A stretch of DNA of 64,000 nucleotides from NCBI RefSeq assembly GCF_023700755.1, contig NZ_JAMKOJ010000003.1:186001-250000 (forward strand), read 5' to 3'. This DNA comes from Allorhizobium sonneratiae (GTDB lineage Bacteria; Pseudomonadota; Alphaproteobacteria; Rhizobiales; Rhizobiaceae). The position numbers were made by a program, and so were the translations under genes. Each line of letters begins with the position of its first letter. The first letter of the stretch is position 1. This document shows, piece after piece, positions 57,362-64,000 of this stretch. The notes below the pieces were generated by a model that made no database searches, was not told the origin of the DNA, and saw nothing but the letters and a program-made list of their open reading frames with translations.

Positions 57362-58466
57362 GGGCGTCGATGCCTGTCTGGCTTTTCATGGAGTCGGCGA
57401 TGGCCTCATTGACATAATGGTAGAGAATAAGATCCTGTTCGATCAGATGTTCCGCCGCCGGTAGCGCCCGCAATCGATCGGCCAGTGCCTGGAGCGGCGT
57501 GTGCTGCGTCCAGACGGGCATGTCGTCGCCACCGAGACCCGTCAGTTCCGACAGGCTCTCATTGAAATCATGGGCGTCATTGGCCACGATGGCAAAGCGT
57601 GACAGAAGATCGATGGCTGGTGCCACATCCATGCGACCGGTGAGCTGTTCCGGCGTGTTGGTTGCCAGTTGCCGCGTCATCGGCGAAGCAAGCACATTGC
57701 GCAGCGCCGGTGTCGCCTTTTTGATCAGCATGTTGAGGCGTGCCGAATTTTCGAGATCGACCTCCTGAAAAAGATCGGCAGCCTGCGACAGGATCATCCG
57801 GTCCCGCTCGCCGAGAAAGCCCGTGGGCAATTGCGGCAGACGTTTCAGGATGAAGAGACGGGTCGCCATCTCGTAATAGGGATCGCATATATGAATGGCG
57901 GCCTTGAACCCGCTATCGAGGAACTCTTCATAATTGCGCATCAAAAGCCGCCCGCTCAGATAGATCGAACTCACATTCGAAAGATGAAAGGCTTGCAAGG
58001 CAGTTTCATGACCATAGCGTTCGACCGAGGCCAGACCGTAATCAAAATGTCGCGCCATATAGCGGTCGAGCTTGTCGAATGGCACGAGCCGCGTCTCCAG
58101 CCGGATGAGCTTGATATCTTTCACCGCATCGGGACGGCTGCGCTGGTAGATCAGGATGCCGGTCGCCTTGTCCCTTATCATCAGGCTGTCCATGGCGGCA
58201 AGACCGGCAATCCGCTCTTCTGTCAGAAGAAAACCGACCAACCCGCTCTGATGCCGGCCTGAGACGACCACTGCGGGTTTTTCCTGGTCGCATATCACTT
58301 CGGCGATCGGCTGGTCTCTATCATAAACGATAATAACTGGCTGTTCGGAAAAGCCATCGGGGATGAAATAGCCTTCAAGACGATCGCCCTGATCGTATTC
58401 TATGTTGAAAAGCACATGTTCACCTGTTTTCGCTCTTCCAGACAACGCCGTGCGTTGGATGAACAC
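57354..58466 (-). CDS. unrecognised protein in polysaccharide export operon
   Basis: 370 aa with no family I can name. The first 110 residues are beta-rich (VLFNIEYDQGDRLEGYFIPD; AEVICDQEKPAVVVSGRHQ). The rest is mainly helical, with SNVSSIYLSGRLLMRN, AIHICDPYYEMATRLFILKRL and a Leu-rich end. No signal peptide, no membrane segment, no nucleotide-binding loop. It overlaps the KpsE-like gene by 8 bp, which ties it to capsule synthesis or export. It could be a regulator, scaffold or modifying enzyme; nothing in the sequence decides. Confidence 0.75.
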   Translation of the reverse strand: MFIQRTALSGRAKTGEHVLFNIEYDQGDRLEGYFIPDGFSEQPVIIVYDRDQPIAEVICDQEKPAVVVSGRHQSGLVGFLLTEERIAGLAAMDSLMIRDKATGILIYQRSRPDAVKDIKLIRLETRLVPFDKLDRYMARHFDYGLASVERYGHETALQAFHLSNVSSIYLSGRLLMRNYEEFLDSGFKAAIHICDPYYEMATRLFILKRLPQLPTGFLGERDRMILSQAADLFQEVDLENSARLNMLIKKATPALRNVLASPMTRQLATNTPEQLTGRMDVAPAIDLLSRFAIVANDAHDFNESLSELTGLGGDDMPVWTQHTPLQALADRLRALPAAEHLIEQDLILYHYVNEAIADSMKSQTGIDAHA

Positions 58467-58665
58467 ACAAAGGAGGCTGTGGCACCTTTAACCTGCCAAC
58501 GGCTCTTCACCTGAAATCCTGCCGATCCGCTGAGACCGATATCATGCTCTGCTCAAGCCCCGTCAAATGCGATTGAATTGAGGGCCTGTGCGAGAGTATA
58601 GTAGATAAAACAACAGACTACATGCCATGGTGGCGGAGGGCGTGCAATGCCGTTACGCCTGTTTT

Positions 58666-59505
58666 TCACATCTCGTCGGTCTTGCGGCAGAAAACGGAAA
58701 AACAAGGGCCGCCGGAATGGGCTGGTTCTTCCTGAAGAATGGTCACTTCATCATAACCGAATGCCTTGAGCAGCATCAGAATATCGTCACGATGCATCCA
58801 GTAGTGCCGATCCTTCATGCCGCCGCAGAAGGAGGCATTGGCGTTGGCCATATAATAGCTGCGTTCATAATAGCGCACTGTGTGGCCATCGATATTGTGG
58901 TCATGCACCTTGCCGCTGAATGGGCCGCGCCGGATATCCTTTTCCGGCATGGCGGTCTCGGAGAAATAGTGGGTCCACAAAAACAATGCCTTCGACCGCT
59001 TCGCCAGTCTCTGCAGCAAAAGGGCCGGGTCGTGCATATGATAGAGAACGCCGCAGGCAAAGGCCAGATCGTAGGTTTCCTCGTGCCGGGCGAGCCATTC
59101 CTGAATGTCGCCAAGCAGGAAGTTGGCCCGATCGATGTTCAGAATCTGTTTGGTGACGAGGCAGCGCAGAAAGCAAAGCTTGTTGGCCTCGATCGCGTCG
59201 ATGCGCGCCGGACCTCTGGCGTTGATGATATGCGTATGCATGCCCTCAAGCGGACCAGCTTCCAGCACCGTCCTGCCGTCCAGCGGACCGAAACGGTCCA
59301 GTGCCTCGACAATGCGCTGGTCGGCGAAGAGAGGATGCGTTCCTGCCGTCAGCCCGAGCTCTTGCGGAAAACAGGAATTCCAGCCTTCCAATATGTCGAT
59401 AGCATTCTGCGGATCAGGCATCTGATGCACATATTGATCAAAGTTGCCCTTGCTCTCGCGGCTCGCATGCCGGGACGGCTTTTGAAAAAAATTGATGATA
59501 CTCAT
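58666..59505 (-). CDS. class I SAM-dependent methyltransferase
   Basis: 279-aa methyltransferase. Motif I is TVLEAGPLEGMHT (a G-x-G variant), followed by DAIEANKLCFLRC, LLGDIQEWL and the post-motif LAFACGVLYHMHDP. The Cys-rich and GPCFSVF C-terminus is common in sugar methyltransferases of polysaccharide clusters. ATG 59505 has CAGGA 8 nt upstream. It is the upstream-most gene of the minus-strand polysaccharide cluster, 199 bp before the unrecognised gene. Substrate unknown; a capsule sugar is likely. Confidence 0.85.
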   Translation of the reverse strand: MSIINFFQKPSRHASRESKGNFDQYVHQMPDPQNAIDILEGWNSCFPQELGLTAGTHPLFADQRIVEALDRFGPLDGRTVLEAGPLEGMHTHIINARGPARIDAIEANKLCFLRCLVTKQILNIDRANFLLGDIQEWLARHEETYDLAFACGVLYHMHDPALLLQRLAKRSKALFLWTHYFSETAMPEKDIRRGPFSGKVHDHNIDGHTVRYYERSYYMANANASFCGGMKDRHYWMHRDDILMLLKAFGYDEVTILQEEPAHSGGPCFSVFCRKTDEM

Positions 59506-60109
59506 CTGCAATTCCTGTCTAAAGAGCCCGGAGCATGGTGGGTGCCTTTGCATTCAAGAAGAAGATACCCCATGCGGCATGATAAAAGCGAAAGCGAGGC
59601 GCTCATTGATCGCATTCCATACAATCCGTTTCAGCTCATCCGGTCCTTTTGGCGCGATAAGATCAGACGGCACAGAGCCACCCTGCACTTATCCCACAAA
59701 AGCGATAGGGTCCGATATCATTTTCCAGTGACATCCCCTGTTAAGTTCATAAAGTGGGCAAAGCATGGCATGGTATGCACCGCAAAGGCAATGATTGCAA
59801 CAACACTCACATAGAGCGTGCATTGCAGCAAAAAAGGCCTGACACCACACAAAAGCGTGATTATGTGCTCTGCACTGCATCCATGATAAACACGACAGCA
59901 TCGTGCGTTTTATCAATCGCACATAAGATGCTGTAACGCTCTAACTCTTTGTTTTTAGACAGTTCCGGACGGAAAGCCGTTTCACACTTTTCGCGGGACA
60001 ATGCTCTAAAGCATGTTTCGGCTTATCAGCCTCAGTCAACATGCGTTAAGCCTTTGTTTTTTCGTAAGGACGTTATCGTTTTATTAAGAGCAATAAAACG
60101 CGACATGCT
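59506..60109. other. 604-bp region without a gene, repeat-rich at one end
   Basis: Holds the likely promoter of the polysaccharide operon near 59510-59750, an AT-rich and Cys-codon-rich but unsupported minus-strand frame (59689-59922), and dispersed repeats from 59937 onward. Confidence 0.45.
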
Positions 60110-60112
60110 TTA
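59937..60112. repeat. composite dispersed palindromic repeats next to the SDR gene
   Basis: 59937-60008 resembles the tail of the 1791-1896 repeat (gctctaactctttgttttt ... atgctcta). From 60007 to 60112 a second element is bounded by taaagcatgt and its exact inverted copy acatgcttta. Near its end is a perfect hairpin cgttttatt/aataaaacg (about 60077-60100). The last three bases of this element are the stop codon of the minus-strand SDR gene. Confidence 0.75.
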
Positions 60113-60850
60113 ATGGTCGTAATCGACCATCCGGTTTTCCCGTACAATAAAGAGCTTGCCGGTGTCCTTCTGGTTGGGCCCGGCAAGGGGCAGCAGGCTT
60201 CGGGCTATGTCAGATGGATGCGGCAGGGTATCGGGGTCTTCGCCCGGCATGGCCTGTGCCCTCATGGCGGTGCGCGTGGCACCCGGATCGATCGCAATCA
60301 CCCGCAAAGGCAGGCGCTGCGTTTCTGCCGCCCAGGTGCGCGCCAAGGCTTCGACGGCTGCCTTCGACATGGAATAGGGGCCCCAGAAGGGGCGGCACTT
60401 GCGCACCGCTCCCGATGACAGGATCAGGGCGCGGCCCTGATCTGATTTTGTCAGCAACGGTTCGAGCGAACGGATGAGCCGCCAGGTGGCCGTCACATTG
60501 ATGGTCATCACCTTTTCAAACACCTTGGCCTCGACATGGGCCAGCGGCGAGATGACGCCGAGCACACCGGCATTGGCGACAAGAATGTCGAGCTTGCCCC
60601 AGCGCTCGAAAATCGAGCCGCCCAGCGCATCAATTGCCGCCATGTCGGCAAGATCGAAGGGTACCAGCGTTGCGCTGCCGCCTGCGGCCTTGATCGCATC
60701 GTCCAGCTCTTCAAGGCCACCGACCGTGCGGGCGCAGGCAATCACATGTGCGCCTGCCTTTGCCAGTTCCAGTGCGGTGAAATAGCCTATGCCGCGCGAT
60801 GCGCCGGTCACCAGCGCGATCCGGCCTTTCAGGTCCACCTCCGTCGTCAT
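60110..60850 (-). CDS. short-chain dehydrogenase/reductase
   Basis: 246-aa NAD(P)-dependent oxidoreductase. Nucleotide-binding VTGASRGIG, NAGVLG, catalytic Ser in LILSSGA and Tyr-x3-Lys in YSMSKAA. ATG 60850 (MTTEVDLKGR) lies 10 bp after purF, consistent with one operon radA-cvpA-purF-SDR; the open frame to 61078 inside purF is rejected. Substrate unknown. Its stop codon lies in a dispersed repeat, so the present C-terminus may have been set by repeat insertion. Confidence 0.92.
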   Translation of the reverse strand: MTTEVDLKGRIALVTGASRGIGYFTALELAKAGAHVIACARTVGGLEELDDAIKAAGGSATLVPFDLADMAAIDALGGSIFERWGKLDILVANAGVLGVISPLAHVEAKVFEKVMTINVTATWRLIRSLEPLLTKSDQGRALILSSGAVRKCRPFWGPYSMSKAAVEALARTWAAETQRLPLRVIAIDPGATRTAMRAQAMPGEDPDTLPHPSDIARSLLPLAGPNQKDTGKLFIVRENRMVDYDH

Positions 60851-60860
60851 CGCACCTGCC

Positions 60861-62351
60861 TCAGCCGTTGCTCGCCAGAACCGAGACCCGACGGCCCATT
60901 TTCTCGCCTTCCTTGTCGAGAAGCCGGGTCGGATAATCGCCAGTGAAATAATGGTCGGTGAACTGCGGATTGTCGGGATTGCGCGCTTCGCCCCCGACAG
61001 CCTTGTAGAGCCCGTCGATCGACAGGAAGGCCAGCGAATCGGCACCGATGAACTTCGCCATCGCCGCCTCGTCGGCATATTGATTGGCGAGAAGCTTGTC
61101 GGCGTCGGGCGTGTCGATGCCGTAGAAATCCGGATGATAGATCATCGGGCTCGCAACCCGGATATGCACTTCCTTCGCGCCGGCATCGCGGATCATCTGC
61201 ACGATTTTCAGCGATGTCGTGCCGCGCACGATGGAATCGTCGACGAGAATGACGCGCTTGCCTTCGATCATCGCCCGATTGGCCGAATGCTTCAGTTTGA
61301 CGCCAAAGGCGCGGATCTGCTGGGTCGGCTCGATGAAGGTGCGCCCGACATAGTGATTGCGGATGATGCCGTATTCAAAGGGAATGCCGCTTGCCTGGGC
61401 ATAGCCCAGCGCTGCCGGTGTGCCGCCATCGGGCACCGGCACGACGACATCGCCGTCACATGGGGCTTCCAGCGCGAGATTATGGCCCATATTTTTTCGC
61501 GTCTGATAGACATTGCGACCGCTGACCACCGAATCGGGACGGGCGAAATAGACATATTCGAACAGACAGGGGCGTTCCGGTTGCGGTCTGGCAGGTGCAC
61601 GGGCATCAATGCTGATCGAGCCGTCCGGCTGGATTTCGCAGATGACAACCTCGCCATTTTTCACGTCGCGGATGAATTTCGCCCCGATAATGTCGAGTGC
61701 ACAGCTTTCGGAGGCAAAGATCGGCTTGCCGTCCAGCTCGCCCATGACAAGGGGCCGGATGCCGATCGGGTCACGGGCGGCAATCAACTTGGTACGGGTC
61801 ATGGCGATCATCGCATAACCGCCTTCCATTTGCCGCATGGCGTCGATGAAGCGGTCGGCGGTTGAACTATGACGCGAGCGGGCGATCAGATGCAGCACCA
61901 CTTCCGAATCCGAGGTGGATTGACAGATGGCGCCGGTGGCAATGATCTGGCGGCGCAGCGTCAGCCCGTTGGTGAAGTTGCCGTTATGGGCAATGGCGAT
62001 GCCGCCTTCCTCCAGTTCGGCAAACAGCGGCTGCACATTGCGCAGCGCCACTTCGCCTGTGGTCGAATAGCGGGTGTGACCGATCGAGGCCGAGCCCGGC
62101 AGTTTGGCCAGGGTTGCCGGATTGGTGTAATGATCGCCGACGAGCCCCATATGTTTTTCCGTATGGAACTGGCGTCCGTCAAAGGAGACGATGCCAGCGG
62201 CTTCCTGGCCGCGATGCTGCAATGCGTGCAGGCCGAGTGCCGTCAGCGTTGCGGCGTCCGGATGACCCAGAATGCCGAAAACGCCGCATTCTTCATGCAG
62301 CGCATCGCCATCGATGTCTTCGAGGAAGGAAGAGGAGAGAGAGTGGGTCAT
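60861..62351 (-). CDS. purF: amidophosphoribosyltransferase
   Basis: First committed step of purine synthesis: PRPP plus glutamine to phosphoribosylamine. The 496-aa protein has a 21-residue propeptide before the nucleophile Cys22 (LHEECGVFGI), a glutaminase domain, then the PRPP-binding loop VILVDDSIVRGTTS. All active-site features are present. Same-strand neighbours cvpA and SDR match the arrangement of related genomes. Confidence 0.97.
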   Translation of the reverse strand: MTHSLSSSFLEDIDGDALHEECGVFGILGHPDAATLTALGLHALQHRGQEAAGIVSFDGRQFHTEKHMGLVGDHYTNPATLAKLPGSASIGHTRYSTTGEVALRNVQPLFAELEEGGIAIAHNGNFTNGLTLRRQIIATGAICQSTSDSEVVLHLIARSRHSSTADRFIDAMRQMEGGYAMIAMTRTKLIAARDPIGIRPLVMGELDGKPIFASESCALDIIGAKFIRDVKNGEVVICEIQPDGSISIDARAPARPQPERPCLFEYVYFARPDSVVSGRNVYQTRKNMGHNLALEAPCDGDVVVPVPDGGTPAALGYAQASGIPFEYGIIRNHYVGRTFIEPTQQIRAFGVKLKHSANRAMIEGKRVILVDDSIVRGTTSLKIVQMIRDAGAKEVHIRVASPMIYHPDFYGIDTPDADKLLANQYADEAAMAKFIGADSLAFLSIDGLYKAVGGEARNPDNPQFTDHYFTGDYPTRLLDKEGEKMGRRVSVLASNG

Positions 62352-62696
62352 TGCAGCAAGCCTTTGTTCCAGACAGGGCTAAAAACTCTGCGAATGCGGA
62401 AAGTCATTGGCTTTCCGGCATCCGATCTCATCATCATAGGATAGAGTCGATGGTCTGGACCCTATCGGCCTGCCATCGTTCCGATCCTGCCCATGCCTTA
62501 TTCAGCGCCACGCGTCAAATGGCTTTGCTGCCGGAACGGGTCTTTTCTCGGGATGGGTGAACAAAGCGTCATCCATTCCGCCTCAACATTCAATCTATAT
62601 TACCAGTTCCGGAAGAAATGGGAACGCTGATGCCTCATGTCCAGTGCGGTACCGTTCAAGTGACAGAGCGTTCACACTCTCTGCTCCGTTCAGCCC
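62352..62696. other. cvpA-purF intergenic region
   Basis: 345 bp upstream of purF and downstream of cvpA on the same strand. No purine riboswitch, strong hairpin or small gene was recognised; a GA-rich ribosome site is next to the purF ATG. Confidence 0.4.
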
Positions 62697-63311
62697 TCAA
62701 TTGCCCGTGGCGGGGGCCGCATTCTGCTGGCTCTGGGTCTCGCTCGGGCTTGGCGTCTCGCTCTGGTTTTGCGTCTGTGCCGGGCTTTCCTTGCTCGTCT
62801 TGCCAAGAATGCGGTCACGCAGTTCCGGAGCAATGTCCTTCGGCAGAACGGCTTCAAGCTTCAGTACCAGCGCATCGAGGAAAGGCTTCGACTTGGCGTC
62901 GTTCACCCAGTCCGGCCGTTGCTTGGCATCGACCAGCCAGTTCCAGAAGGCGACCGCCACGACAAGAAGCAGAATGCCGCGTGCGGCACCGAAGAGAAAG
63001 CCCAATGTACGGTCCAGCGCGCCGATGCGGCTGTCGATGATGAAATCGGCAATGCGGGACGTGATGATCGAAATGATGATCAGGGCTATCAGAAATACCG
63101 CGCCGATCGCGCCGACCATGGCGATGCGGTGATCGGTCGTGTGTTTCTCGATGAAAGGCAGGATGAAAGGATAGAGATAATAAGCGGCTGCCAGCGAGCC
63201 GACCCAGCTCGCAATCGACAGGATTTCCCGGGAAAATCCGCGGATCATCGCCAGAAGCGCTGAAAACAGCACAACGCCAATGACGATGATATCGAATATG
63301 GTTATGGGCAT
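62697..63311 (-). CDS. cvpA: CvpA family membrane protein
   Basis: 204 aa inner-membrane protein with four hydrophobic segments and the family pattern FDIIVIGVVLFSALLAMIRG, FSREILSIASW, then DRTLGFLFGAARG. CvpA proteins affect colicin V export in E. coli and envelope homeostasis. A Ser/Gln/Thr-rich C-terminal tail follows (about 175-204). ATG 63311 has GAGAGG 6 nt upstream; ATG 63392 is less likely. Confidence 0.93.
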   Translation of the reverse strand: MPITIFDIIVIGVVLFSALLAMIRGFSREILSIASWVGSLAAAYYLYPFILPFIEKHTTDHRIAMVGAIGAVFLIALIIISIITSRIADFIIDSRIGALDRTLGFLFGAARGILLLVVAVAFWNWLVDAKQRPDWVNDAKSKPFLDALVLKLEAVLPKDIAPELRDRILGKTSKESPAQTQNQSETPSPSETQSQQNAAPATGN

Positions 63312-63401
63312 GGCCAACCTCTCACTCTCAGACCGCCGCGATCCTTCCCGCGTCCGCTTCTGGCGGCACTCCATACACCACGAATTCGTCAAGTAAAAGG
63401 A

Positions 63402-64000
63402 TCATTCCGCTGCCTCCTGTTGACCTTGCCTTAACTTTGATCCGGCAATCAGCGCAACAAGATCGGGCAGGCTCTCCATCTGGCTGAGGCCGCGACCGCC
63501 TTTCGGCAGGTCGGGAGAAGACGACGGCAGCACGGCGGACGCAAAGCCGAGCTTTTCCGCTTCCTTGAGGCGCTGGGCCGTATGAGCCACAGGTCTTGCT
63601 GCGCCCGACAGGCTGACCTCACCGAAATAGACGCAGTCAGCGGGCAGTGCCACACCGGCAAGCGAAGAGACAAGTGCTGCGGCAATGGCCATATCGGCGG
63701 CGGGTTCGGCAATCCTGTAGCCGCCAGCGACATTCAGATAAACGTCGTGCTGCCCAAGCCTCACCCCGCAATGGGCCTCCAGCACGGCCAGAATCATGGC
63801 AAGACGGCTGGAATCCCAGCCGACCACGGCCCGGCGCGCGGTGCCGAGCGAGGTGGGCGCGACCAGTGCCTGCACCTCGACCAGAACCGGCCTTGTGCCT
63901 TCCATACCGGCAAAGACGGCAGCGCCGGGAGAGGCGGCATTGCGCTCGCCGAGAAAAAGTTCTGAGGGATTGGCCACTTCCCGCAGGCCCTTGTCCGACA
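63402..64000 (-). CDS. radA: DNA repair protein RadA, C-terminal part
   Basis: RecA-like DnaC-type helicase in branch migration and repair. The window holds the last ~199 residues: the Lon-protease-like C-terminal domain with SDKGLREVANPSELFL, GTRPVLVEVQALV, RRAVVGWDSSRLAM and FGEVSLSGAARPV. The zinc motif and ATPase core lie outside the window. The frame is open at the edge; the in-frame GTG at 63977 is inside the gene. Confidence 0.95.
   Translation of the reverse strand, partial: SDKGLREVANPSELFLGERNAASPGAAVFAGMEGTRPVLVEVQALVAPTSLGTARRAVVGWDSSRLAMILAVLEAHCGVRLGQHDVYLNVAGGYRIAEPAADMAIAAALVSSLAGVALPADCVYFGEVSLSGAARPVAHTAQRLKEAEKLGFASAVLPSSSPDLPKGGRGLSQMESLPDLVALIAGSKLRQGQQEAAE

Noticed and set aside
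58627..59814. 395-codon plus-strand frame opposite the methyltransferase
   Set aside because: Antisense shadow; the opposite strand has clear methyltransferase motifs.
59689..59922. Cysteine-rich 77-codon minus-strand frame
   Set aside because: Cys codons come from TGC/GCA-rich intergenic sequence; no SD and no spacing pattern of a metal-binding protein.

Overview
The window is a chromosomal segment of an alphaproteobacterium of the order Hyphomicrobiales (Rhizobiales). The pointers are the gene order lytic transglycosylase / dapA / smpB / NYN / rpoZ / rsh / lepB / rnc / era / recO, the set radA-cvpA-purF-SDR, an Atm1-type exporter next to psd-pssA, and several families of short dispersed palindromes of the kind seen in Brucella/Ochrobactrum-like and rhizobial genomes. 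A polygalacturonase and a large exopolysaccharide/capsule locus suggest a plant- or soil-associated relative. This is a family-level inference from sequence reading only; no database was searched.

Layout. 0-4 kb: two alpha/beta hydrolases (the first cut by the window edge) and a soluble lytic transglycosylase. 4.1-4.9 kb: a tandem array of thirteen 54-bp palindromic units that alternate strictly between two versions. 5-20 kb: core genes dapA, smpB, a DUF1127 protein, ada, a globin-coupled chemoreceptor, an NYN-domain protein, rpoZ, the bifunctional (p)ppGpp enzyme rsh, the lepB-rnc-era operon, an AbrB-type membrane protein and recO. A 268-bp nested inverted-repeat element sits between ada and the chemoreceptor. 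20-29 kb: HD phosphohydrolases, an EF-hand/Met-rich protein, MscS, a PTP-like phosphatase, ygfZ, small conserved proteins, a Nudix hydrolase and an SRAP protein. 29-36 kb: psd-pssA (phosphatidylethanolamine synthesis), an Atm1-like ABC exporter, a LysM envelope protein, a LOG-family protein and RarD. 36.9-42.6 kb: cysS, vapBC, two GFA-domain genes, a proline iminopeptidase and cimA, all on the minus strand and nearly all touching or overlapping.

42.9-59.5 kb is the accessory, surface-polysaccharide part. A secreted GH28 pectinase is followed by rmlCBDA (dTDP-rhamnose) and two glycosyltransferase-type genes on the plus strand. These converge on a minus-strand operon with a methyltransferase, an unrecognised 370-aa protein, two different KpsE-like polysaccharide co-polymerases, a KpsT ATPase, a KpsM permease and a large two-domain glycosyltransferase. 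Together they look like an ABC-transporter-dependent system that makes and exports a rhamnose-containing polysaccharide. No outer-membrane channel or KpsC/KpsS-type gene is visible.

60-64 kb returns to core genes on the minus strand: radA (cut by the window end), cvpA, purF and an SDR oxidoreductase. No rRNA, tRNA, CRISPR array, phage or insertion-sequence transposase was recognised. The main non-coding structures are the 54-bp array, the nested inverted-repeat element, a 3 x 56-bp repeat upstream of ygfZ, and a composite palindromic region beside the SDR gene.
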